This document shows positions 6,132 through 13,087 of a DNA stretch of 13,087 bases, piece by piece. The stretch is from assembly GCA_017453605.1 (NCBI GenBank), contig JAFTEP010000334.1:1-13087 (forward strand), given 5' to 3'. Position numbers and translations under genes: made by a program. Every line of letters starts with the position of its first letter. Position 1 is the stretch's first letter. Origin of the DNA: Clostridia bacterium (GTDB lineage: Bacteria; Bacillota; Clostridia; Oscillospirales; SIG627). The notes below the pieces were generated by a model. That model did no database searches and was not told the DNA's origin. It saw nothing but the letters and a program-made list of their open reading frames with translations.

Positions 6132-7097
6132 ATGAAAGAGCCTTGTTTATATATCATCGTTCCGTGCTATAACGAGCAGACGGTCCTGCCTCAGACGCTC
6201 CCGATGTTCGTGAATAAACTCAGGGAGCTGATCTCATCCGGCGCAGTCAGCGCTTCAAGCAGAGCGGTGTTCGTCAACGACGGAAGCAAAGATAAAACGT
6301 GGGATATCATAAAAGAATACGCAAAAAACGAGAGCGTCGTCGAAGGGATAAGTCTCAGCCGGAACCGCGGGCATCAGAACGCGCTCCTGTGCGGGCTTAT
6401 GACCGTAAAGGACAGATGTGATATAACAATTTCGATCGATTGCGACGGGCAGGACGATATAAACGCGATGAACGAAATGATCGAGGTGTACAAAAACGGC
6501 GCCGAGATCGTTTACGGCGTCAGAAAGAGCCGGAAGACCGATACCTTCTTCAAGCGTTTTACCGCGCAGACCTTCTATAAGCTCCTTAACGCCATGGGCG
6601 CCGAGGTCGTTTACGATCACGCCGACTACCGACTGATCTCATCGAAGGTGCTGAATGAATTCGCGGATTTCAAAGAGGTCAATATTTTCCTTCGCGGTAT
6701 GGTGCCGCTCGTAGGCTTCAACTCCGCGGAGGTCTATTATGAGCGCCATGAGAGGATCGCCGGGGAGAGCCACTATTCTCTCAAGAAAATGCTTTCGCTT
6801 GCGACCGACGGGATCACGAGCCTGAGCGTGAAGCCGATAAGACTTATAACGTCCGTCGGATTGATCCTTTTTCTTTCCGGCTTGTGCGCGCTTATTGTCT
6901 GCCTGATCGTCCGTCTGTGCGGAGGCGCGGTTTCGGACGTTCTTGTCATCGTTTCGGCGCTGGGTCTGTTGAGCGGGCTTCAGACGACGGCTCTGGGAGT
7001 CGTCGGCGAGTACGTCGGAAAGATCTACCTTGAAACCAAAGCCCGTCCCAGATACATCGTTTCCGAGACGACCTTCAAAGACGGAGAGAACGCTTGA
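6132..7097 (+). CDS. GtrB/DPM1-like polyprenyl-phosphate glycosyltransferase (GT2)
   Basis: A 321-residue GT-A family 2 enzyme followed by two membrane helices (about 238-262 and 268-292), the usual length and layout of GtrB-like proteins. Visible motifs are PCYNE (11-15), VNDGS (48-52), a DxD-type metal/nucleotide site in IDCDGQDD (102-109), and the ERHERIAGESHYS segment (about 204-216) that precedes the membrane part. Family members move a sugar from a nucleotide sugar to undecaprenyl phosphate on the inner face of the membrane. The sugar is not predictable here. The start at 6132 is supported by AGAAAGGA ending 5 bases upstream; a longer frame from TTG-type codons at 6066 is not. It lies 54 bases before the GT-C gene, which fits as the enzyme that uses the lipid-linked sugar. 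Confidence 0.9.
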   Translation: MKEPCLYIIVPCYNEQTVLPQTLPMFVNKLRELISSGAVSASSRAVFVNDGSKDKTWDIIKEYAKNESVVEGISLSRNRGHQNALLCGLMTVKDRCDITISIDCDGQDDINAMNEMIEVYKNGAEIVYGVRKSRKTDTFFKRFTAQTFYKLLNAMGAEVVYDHADYRLISSKVLNEFADFKEVNIFLRGMVPLVGFNSAEVYYERHERIAGESHYSLKKMLSLATDGITSLSVKPIRLITSVGLILFLSGLCALIVCLIVRLCGGAVSDVLVIVSALGLLSGLQTTALGVVGEYVGKIYLETKARPRYIVSETTFKDGENA

Positions 7098-7151
7098 ACA
7101 AGCATTGACAAAAATGAAAGGGCGAGGGCTCGGCGCTTTGCCGCCGACCGA

Positions 7152-8600
7152 ATGATCATCAAGATGGCGGACAGAGAGAACAATCTTTATTCCGCGGTAA
7201 AAAAGCTCATCGTTTTTTGCTCCGCCGCGGCTTTCACGTGCCTGTTTTTCGCGCTGGATCAGACGTTTCTTCTGTCGGTCTCTGCACTTTTCGTTTTTTT
7301 GTTCTTTCTTCCGAGACTCTCCCGGCGATCCTTTGTGATCCTGCTGATCGTCTTTTCCGTCGCCGTCCGTCTTCTGATCGTGTTTTTGATAAAGACGCCG
7401 CCGATCTCCGATTTTGAACTTCAGTTCAGATCCGCGCGGGAGCTGATAAGCGGCGATCTTTCATATTTGCAGAAGCCTTATTTTCAGTTGTGGAGTTATC
7501 AGGTCGGGCTCGTTCTTTACGAGGCGCTGCTTCTGAAGATCGTCGACAGCATATATATCATAAAGGTCGTGAACTGCCTGTTTTCCGCGGCGACGGTCCT
7601 TCTGGTCTATCTGTGCGCGAGGCGCATCCTCTCGGAGAACGCGGCGAGAGCGGCGTCCGTCGTCTGGTCGACGCTCACCTTCCAGACGCTCTACGTCACC
7701 GTCCTTTCCAATTCCGTTCCCTGCACGTTCTTCACCGCAGCCGCCGTGTATTTCTATTTATCTCTTCCGAAAAAAAGCGGTGCGGCAAGGTGCGTTTTTT
7801 TGATCCTCGTCGGCGCTCTGACGGCGGCTGCCGATTTCTTCTGGCCCGGCGGCATCCTGATGATCCTGTCTTTCGCGGCTTGCGAAATAACGGCGTTTTT
7901 CAGGGCTCCCGACCGGAAAAATCTGATGAAGCGCGCGTTGAACGTCGGGGCCGTCGCAATCTCCTACGTGCTTTTGTTCCAGGCTGTGTCGCTGGGGACC
8001 GCCGCGCTCGGCTTCACGGAGAAGGGGCTCGTCAATTCCGATCCGAACTGGAAGTTCGCCGTCGGAACGAACGTCAAATCCTCGGGATGTTATTCAAACG
8101 AACTGGTCGAGCGTCTGAGCGAGGTCCAAAAGACGGAGAACGTCGACAGGGACACGGCGGAGAAAATAATCATCAGACAGAATCTCGGGGAAGGCTTCGG
8201 GGATCTTCTCCAGCTCGTTCTGAAAAAGATAAAGATTTTCTGGGCGGACGTCTCGCTGGATTGGAGCCTGTATCATCTGCCGTCCGTGTCGTGGCTCAGG
8301 CAGTGCCTGACCTCCCTTGCGTCGTCTCAGGTGATGATCCTCATTATAACAGCCGCGCTCGGTATCGCCGCGTTCTTTTCAAAACGCAGAGAAAACGGAC
8401 ACGACCTGTTCCTGTTCTATTTCCTTGCGAATTTCTTCTGCTATCTGGCGATAGAGGTCCAGCCGAGATATTCCTACACTTCGGATATCTCTCTGGTCAT
8501 TCTCGGCGGCTTTGCTTTCGATTATCTTTATTCAAAGCTCCCGCTGATAAAGCTCCGCCTTTCGGATCCGGCAAAAAATGATCTCAGTGGATCGTCATAA
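7152..8600 (+). CDS. GT-C fold membrane glycosyltransferase, GT39/ArnT-like
   Basis: A 482-residue polytopic membrane protein with roughly 10-12 hydrophobic segments. The first extracellular loop carries PISDF (84-88), with D87 in the place of the catalytic acidic residue of GT39/ArnT/PMT-type enzymes. It is followed by WSYQVGLVLYEALLLK (114-129), a large loop with NWKFAVGTNVKSSGCYS (299-315), and EVQPRYSYT (435-443) before the last helix. Families of this type transfer a sugar from a polyprenyl-phosphate donor to a surface polymer, lipid or protein outside the cell. It is probably the partner of the GT2 enzyme just upstream. The ATG at 7152 has no clear Shine-Dalgarno site; it overlaps (ATGA) the stop of a 13-codon frame beginning at 7114, so coupled initiation is possible. 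ATG 7164 is an alternative start. Confidence 0.78.
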   Translation: MIIKMADRENNLYSAVKKLIVFCSAAAFTCLFFALDQTFLLSVSALFVFLFFLPRLSRRSFVILLIVFSVAVRLLIVFLIKTPPISDFELQFRSARELISGDLSYLQKPYFQLWSYQVGLVLYEALLLKIVDSIYIIKVVNCLFSAATVLLVYLCARRILSENAARAASVVWSTLTFQTLYVTVLSNSVPCTFFTAAAVYFYLSLPKKSGAARCVFLILVGALTAAADFFWPGGILMILSFAACEITAFFRAPDRKNLMKRALNVGAVAISYVLLFQAVSLGTAALGFTEKGLVNSDPNWKFAVGTNVKSSGCYSNELVERLSEVQKTENVDRDTAEKIIIRQNLGEGFGDLLQLVLKKIKIFWADVSLDWSLYHLPSVSWLRQCLTSLASSQVMILIITAALGIAAFFSKRRENGHDLFLFYFLANFFCYLAIEVQPRYSYTSDISLVILGGFAFDYLYSKLPLIKLRLSDPAKNDLSGSS

Positions 8601-8688
8601 CGGTCCGATTTTCGCCGACCCGCTTTTTTCGCCCTCGCTCCGGCTCCGGCGAGGAGCGCGGTTTTCGGCTTCCGCTCCGGCAAACACG

Positions 8689-8727
8689 ACCGGCTCCGCT
8701 TTCGGTGAAGCGGAGCCGGTTTTTTTT
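8689..8727 (+). terminator. Strong rho-independent terminator of the glycosyltransferase block
   Basis: A GC-rich stem of about 14 bp (arms 8689-8703 and 8707-8720, one bulged base, 3-base loop) is followed by seven T's (8721-8727). It lies 88 bases after the GT-C stop. The fhs gene converges on it from the right; on that strand the hairpin is followed only by CGTGTTTG, so it may also end that transcript, less efficiently. Confidence 0.88.
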
Positions 8728-8737
8728 GCCGGATTTT

Positions 8738-10408
8738 TCAGAACAGACCCGTTATTCTTCCGTTTTCGTCGACGTCGATGTTTTCGGCGGCGGGTACCTT
8801 CGGGAGACCGGGCATGGTGAGAATATCGCCGGTCAGAACGACGACGAATCCCGCTCCGGCGCTGACGCGGGCGCTCTTGACAGTGACCTCGAAGTCTTCG
8901 GGCGCTCCGAGCTTTTTGGGATCGTCGGAGAAGCTGTATTGAGTCTTCGCGACGCAGACGGGGAGGCTTGAGAAGCCGAGGGAGGTGAGCTCGTCGAGCT
9001 GTTTTTTCGCGGCGGGCAGGATAGAAACGCTCTTTCCGCCGTAGATACGCCTGACGATGGCTTTGATCTTTTCTTCGAGCGAGATATCGAGGGGATAGGA
9101 GAACGAGAAGTTTTTGGGCTGTTCGCAGAGCCGGACGACCTCTTCGGCGAGCTCTTTTCCGCCCTTGGAGCCCTGAGCCCAGACGGTGCTGAGAACGGTG
9201 TTCACTCCGAGCGAGCGGCACTTGTCGATGATGAACGCGATCTCCCTGTCGGTGTCGGTCGGGAAGCGGTTGACCGCGACGACGCAGGGCAGACCGTAGA
9301 CGTTCTTTATGTTAGAGACGTGCCTCAGGAGGTTGGGGATTCCCCTTTCGAGCGCGTCAAGATTTTCGGCTGAAAGCTCGGTCTTGGCGAGACCGCCGTG
9401 CATTTTGAGCGCTCTGACGGTGGCGACAATGACGACAGCGTCCGGGCAGAAGCCCGCCTTGCGGCACTTGATGTCGAGAAATTTTTCAGCTCCGAGATCT
9501 GCGCCGAAGCCCGCCTCGGTGACGGTGTAGTCGCCGAGCCTTCTCGCGAGGCGGGTGGCGATGACGGAGTTGCAGCCGTGCGCTATGTTCGCGAAGGGTC
9601 CGCCGTGAACGAAGGCGGGGGTGCCCTCGAGGGTCTGCACGAGATTGGGCTTGAAGGCGTCCTTGAGGAGCGCGGTCATCGCGCCCTGCGCTTTGAGATC
9701 GGCGCAGGTCACGGGAGAGCCCGAGTAGGTGTAGCCGACGATGATCTTCCCGAGCCGCTCTTTGAGGTCGGCGACGGATTCGGCGAGGCAGAAGACCGCC
9801 ATGATCTCGCTCGCGACCGTGATGTCGAAGCCGTCCTCGCGGGGCACTCCGTTAGCCTTGCCGCCGAGCCCGTCGACGGTGAAGCGCAGCTGACGGTCGT
9901 TCATGTCGACACAGCGGCGCCAGGTGATGCGGCGCGGGTCGATCCCGAGAGCGTTGCCCTGATAGATGTGGTTGTCGAGCATCGCGGCGAGAAGATTGTT
10001 CGCCGCGCCGATCGCGTGAAAATCTCCGGTGAAATGGAGATTGATGTCCTCCATAGGCACGACCTGAGCGTATCCGCCGCCGGCGGCGCCGCCCTTGATG
10101 CCGAACACGGGCCCGAGCGAGGGCTCGCGTAGGGCGACGATCGCGTCCTTGCCGATGGCTCTGAGAGAGTCCGCTAGACCGATCGTGGTGGTGGTCTTGC
10201 CCTCTCCGGCGGGCGTGGGCGTGATCGCGGTGACGAGGATCAGCTTGCCGTCGGGTCTGTCAGTCCTGTCGAGGATCGACGGGTCGACTTTGGCCTTGTT
10301 TTTGCCGTAGGGCTCGAGAAATTCTTCGCCGATGTGCGCCGCGCGGGCGATCTCGGGGATCGGTCTCAGTTTGCAGCTCTGAGCGATCTCGATGTCTGAT
10401 AACTGCAT
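8738..10408 (-). CDS. fhs: Formate--tetrahydrofolate ligase
   Basis: A 556-residue protein matching the family length end to end. It makes 10-formyl-THF from formate, THF and ATP in the cytosol. The nucleotide-binding P-loop TPTPAGEGKTTTT lies at 63-75, and the strongly conserved block from REPSLGPVFGIKGGA through NLHFTGDFHAI lies at about 94-133. LEGTPAFVHGGPFANIAHGCNS and the following EAGFGADLGAEKF segment are also diagnostic. The start at 10408 is supported by AAAGGG (10416-10421) 7 bases upstream. It follows purL by 23 bases on the same strand with no terminator or promoter between, so the two are almost certainly cotranscribed. In that setting its product would feed the PurN and PurH formyl-transfer steps. 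The window says nothing about a full Wood-Ljungdahl pathway. Confidence 0.97.
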   Translation of the reverse strand: MQLSDIEIAQSCKLRPIPEIARAAHIGEEFLEPYGKNKAKVDPSILDRTDRPDGKLILVTAITPTPAGEGKTTTTIGLADSLRAIGKDAIVALREPSLGPVFGIKGGAAGGGYAQVVPMEDINLHFTGDFHAIGAANNLLAAMLDNHIYQGNALGIDPRRITWRRCVDMNDRQLRFTVDGLGGKANGVPREDGFDITVASEIMAVFCLAESVADLKERLGKIIVGYTYSGSPVTCADLKAQGAMTALLKDAFKPNLVQTLEGTPAFVHGGPFANIAHGCNSVIATRLARRLGDYTVTEAGFGADLGAEKFLDIKCRKAGFCPDAVVIVATVRALKMHGGLAKTELSAENLDALERGIPNLLRHVSNIKNVYGLPCVVAVNRFPTDTDREIAFIIDKCRSLGVNTVLSTVWAQGSKGGKELAEEVVRLCEQPKNFSFSYPLDISLEEKIKAIVRRIYGGKSVSILPAAKKQLDELTSLGFSSLPVCVAKTQYSFSDDPKKLGAPEDFEVTVKSARVSAGAGFVVVLTGDILTMPGLPKVPAAENIDVDENGRITGLF

Positions 10409-10431
10409 ATTATTTCCCTTTCTTTTTTTAT

Positions 10432-13087
10432 TTATCCTTTGAAAAATCTGACGGCGGAATCGAAAAGGGCGATCTCGTAGTTCCCGGGGACGTTCTTATA
10501 GAGGTTGGAGCCCTTTCTCTCGCTGTGTCCCATCTTCCCGAGGACTCTGCCGTCGGGAGAGGTGATGCCCTCGACGGCGAACATCGAGCCGTTGGGGTTG
10601 AATTCGACTTCGTTCGAAGCCGCGCCGAGCGGATCGACGTACTGAGTGGCGATCTGTCCTTTTTCGGCGAGCGAGCGGATCATCGACTCGGAGGCGATGA
10701 ATCTGCCCTCTCCGTGGGAGATCGGAACGCTGAAGACGTCGCCCGGGCGGGTGTTTTTGAGCCAGGGAGAGAGGTTGGAGGAGACGCGGGTGCGCACGAT
10801 CTTCGACTGGTGGCGCGCAATGGTGTTGAAGGTGAGGGTCGGAAAATAGGGCTCGGCGTCGAGGATCTTTCCGAAGGGAACGAGCCCGAGCTTTATCAGC
10901 GCCTGGAATCCGTTGCAGATCCCGAGCATGAGTCCTCCGCGCCTGTCAAGAAGATCCGTGACGCTGTTTTTCACGGCGTCGGAACGGAAGAACGCGGTGA
11001 TGAACTTGCCGCTCCCGTCCGGCTCGTCGCCGCCGGAGAAGCCTCCGGGGATGAAGACGATCTGGGATCTGTCGAGCTCTTCGGCAAATCCCGCGACGCT
11101 TGCGGAAATGCCCTCGCCGTCGAGATTGTTGATGACGAAGATCTTCGTTTCGGCGCCGGCGTCCTCGAACGCCTTCGCGGAATCGTATTCGCAGTTGGTG
11201 CCGGGGAAGGCGGGGATCAGGACTCTCGGGCGCGCACAGCGCACCGTCGGCGCGGCAAAGGGCTGATCCGGGTAGGTGAAGGTCTCCGGGACGCCGGAAG
11301 CCTCGGCGCGGCAGGGATAGACGCTCTCGAGTTTTGATTCGTAGAGCGGGATAAGCCCGGCGAGCGCGATCTTCTCTCCGCCGAAGGATATGACGGGATC
11401 GGAGGTGATTTCTCCGAGCGTTTCGGCGCCGGGGATCGAGTCAGCTTCGAGGATGAAGCTTCCGGGCGCGCTGGAGAAAACGTCCTTCGCGCTATTGTCA
11501 TAGGTGAAGCCGAAGCCGTTCCCGAGGCACATCTTGAACACCGCCTCCGCGATCCCTCCGAAGCCGGGGGTGTATGCGGCGCGGACAAGGCCTGATCTTG
11601 TGAGGGAGGAGACCTTTTCAAAGAGGGCTTTAAGAGAGTCTGCCGTCGGAAGCGAGTCGGCGCCGATCTCGGGGCGCAGGATATAGACTTTGCTCCCGGC
11701 ACGCTTGAATTCGGGACTGATGATCCTGTCAGAATCTGTGTGGGTCACGGCGAAACTCACGAGGGTGGGCGGAACGTCGAGCTTCTCGAAGCTGCCGCTC
11801 ATCGAGTCCTTGCCTCCGATAGCGCCGACTCCGAGCTCGGTCTGGGCTCGGAACGCGCCGAGCAGGGCCGCGAAGGGCTTGCCCCAGCGAGAGGGATCTT
11901 TCCCGGGGCGCTCGAAATATTCCTGGAAGCTCAAATATACCTCCTCGAACGGAGCGCCGGACGCGATGAGCTTGGATACGGATTCGACGACGGCGATATA
12001 CGCGCCGTGGTACGGGCTTTTTTCGCTGATATAAGGCTCGAAGCCCCAGGACATCACGGAGCAGTCGTCGGTGTGTTTTGTTTCGGACGGGATCTTGTGC
12101 GCCATCGCCTGGATCGGGGTGGACTGAGAGGCGCCGCCGAAGGGCATCAGGACGGTGCCTGCGCCGATGGTCGAGTCGAAGCGCTCGGAGAGCCCCTTTT
12201 TCGAGCAGACGTTGAGGTCCTGAACGAGGGCTTTCATGCCCTCCGTGAAGCTTTCCGAAGCGTGCGCGTCAAATGGCAGGGGCTTTGCGACCTTGACCTT
12301 TATGTGCTTGGGAGCGCCGTTGGAGCTCATGAAATCGCGGCTAAGATCGACGATGACCCTGCCTCTCCACTTCATCACGAGGCGCTCTTTGTCGGTGACG
12401 GATGCGATCCTGTCGGCGCGGAGGTTTTCTTTTCTTGCGAGATCGAGGAAGGCTTCGACGTCCTTTTCGGCGACGACGACCGCCATCCTTTCCTGGCTCT
12501 CGCTGATCGCGAGCTCGGTGCCGTCGAGACCCTCGTATTTCTTCACGACCTTGTCGAGGTCGATCTCGAGACCGTCGGCGAGCTCGCCCACGGCGACGCT
12601 CACGCCGCCCGCGCCGAAGTCGTTGCAGCGCTTTATCATCAGGGAGGCGTCTTTATTTCTGAACAGTCTCTGCAGCTTGCGCTCCTCTGGCGCGTTGCCC
12701 TTCTGCACTTCTGCTCCGCAGGTCTCGAGAGAGTGCGCGGTGTGCGATTTGGAGGAGCCTGTCGCGCCTCCGCAGCCGTCGCGTCCTGTCGCGCCGCCCA
12801 GCAGTATCACCGCGTCGCCCGGGGCGGGGCGTTCGCGGCGGACGTTCTCCGCGGGGACGGCGGCGATGACCGCGCCGATCTCCATGCGCTTCGCTGCGTA
12901 TCCGGGATGGTAGATCTCGTCGACGATGCCCGTCGCGAGTCCGATCTGGTTGCCGTAGCTCGAATAGCCCGCGGCCGCGGTGGTCACGATCTTCCGCTGA
13001 GGCAGCTTGCCGGGCAGGGTATCCTTCACGGGGACCGTGGGATCCGCCGCGCCGGTCACGCGCATCGCGCCGTAGACGTAAGCCCGG
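10432..13087 (-). CDS. purL: Phosphoribosylformylglycinamidine synthase, single-chain (PurL), 5' end missing
   Basis: The frame runs off the right end of the window; 884 C-terminal residues are present of an expected total near 1,250. PurL converts FGAR, glutamine and ATP to FGAM, the fourth step of purine synthesis. The synthetase core is shown by YVYGAMRVTGAADPT at the window edge and the GGATGRDGCGGATGSS block around 12750-12800. A fused class I glutaminase domain occupies about 10432-11230: it opens with IPAFPGTNCEYDSA, has the nucleophile Cys in GICNGFQ (codon 10915-10917), and His and Glu in SHGEGRF (10714-10716 and 10708-10710). The fusion and wording fit the large clostridial-type FGAM synthase rather than the split PurL/PurQ/PurS system of Bacillus. 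The ATG at 13065 is internal. fhs follows 23 bases downstream. Confidence 0.96.
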   Translation of the reverse strand, partial: RAYVYGAMRVTGAADPTVPVKDTLPGKLPQRKIVTTAAAGYSSYGNQIGLATGIVDEIYHPGYAAKRMEIGAVIAAVPAENVRRERPAPGDAVILLGGATGRDGCGGATGSSKSHTAHSLETCGAEVQKGNAPEERKLQRLFRNKDASLMIKRCNDFGAGGVSVAVGELADGLEIDLDKVVKKYEGLDGTELAISESQERMAVVVAEKDVEAFLDLARKENLRADRIASVTDKERLVMKWRGRVIVDLSRDFMSSNGAPKHIKVKVAKPLPFDAHASESFTEGMKALVQDLNVCSKKGLSERFDSTIGAGTVLMPFGGASQSTPIQAMAHKIPSETKHTDDCSVMSWGFEPYISEKSPYHGAYIAVVESVSKLIASGAPFEEVYLSFQEYFERPGKDPSRWGKPFAALLGAFRAQTELGVGAIGGKDSMSGSFEKLDVPPTLVSFAVTHTDSDRIISPEFKRAGSKVYILRPEIGADSLPTADSLKALFEKVSSLTRSGLVRAAYTPGFGGIAEAVFKMCLGNGFGFTYDNSAKDVFSSAPGSFILEADSIPGAETLGEITSDPVISFGGEKIALAGLIPLYESKLESVYPCRAEASGVPETFTYPDQPFAAPTVRCARPRVLIPAFPGTNCEYDSAKAFEDAGAETKIFVINNLDGEGISASVAGFAEELDRSQIVFIPGGFSGGDEPDGSGKFITAFFRSDAVKNSVTDLLDRRGGLMLGICNGFQALIKLGLVPFGKILDAEPYFPTLTFNTIARHQSKIVRTRVSSNLSPWLKNTRPGDVFSVPISHGEGRFIASESMIRSLAEKGQIATQYVDPLGAASNEVEFNPNGSMFAVEGITSPDGRVLGKMGHSERKGSNLYKNVPGNYEIALFDSAVRFFKG

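Noticed and set aside
8633..8654. CCTCGC/GCGAGG stem in the gap between the convergent GT-C and fhs genes, considered as the fhs terminator.
   Set aside because: On the minus strand the stem is followed by GGCGAAAAAAGC, an A-run rather than a U-tract, so it does not fit an intrinsic terminator in that direction.
9398..10132. Plus-strand frame of 244 codons opposite fhs.
   Set aside because: The opposite strand encodes an unmistakable Fhs along the full length; the plus-strand product has low-complexity acidic/Gly/Val composition typical of an antisense shadow.

Overview
The window looks like chromosomal DNA from a GC-rich, probably uncultured member of the Clostridia (Bacillota). The evidence is a full-length sporulation phosphatase gene (spoIIE), a large single-chain PurL with a C-terminal glutaminase domain, AGGA-type Shine-Dalgarno sites and sigma-A-like promoters. 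A gut origin is plausible but is only inference. I see no rRNA, tRNA, CRISPR array, phage or transposon sequence.

Layout, left to right. (1) 1-411: the 3' end of a TIM-barrel sugar phosphate isomerase/epimerase-like gene (+), with a terminator. (2) 506-1896: a leftward pair made of a 95-residue single-span membrane protein and a DEDDh 3'-5' exonuclease, driven by a clear TTTACA/TAAAAT promoter and closed by its own terminator. (3) 2047-4428: spoIIE (+), divergent from that pair, followed by a perfect 36-bp palindrome that probably ends transcription. (4) 4752-8727: a rightward block with a near-consensus promoter whose spacer is a 17-bp palindrome. It holds a predicted alpha/alpha-barrel protein of unknown function, a GtrB/DPM1-like polyprenyl-phosphate glycosyltransferase and a GT-C type membrane glycosyltransferase, ending at a strong terminator. 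(5) 8738-13087: a leftward purine/one-carbon pair, purL (5' end outside the window) then fhs, 23 bases apart.

How the genes work together. PurL makes FGAM in purine synthesis, and Fhs makes the 10-formyl-THF used at two other purine steps, so their pairing is coherent. The GT2 and GT-C enzymes fit a two-step surface glycosylation scheme: a sugar is loaded onto a lipid carrier inside the cell and transferred outside by the GT-C enzyme. The glycosidase-like barrel upstream could be a third member, but that link is only positional. SpoIIE implies a sporulation programme (sigma-F activation and polar septation). Here it lacks, at least within the window, the tilS-hpt-ftsH neighbours common in Bacillota.

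Most of the window is ordinary housekeeping and sporulation content. The least explained parts are the 4752-8600 glycosylation block with its operator-like promoter, and the small cationic membrane protein at 1514-1801.
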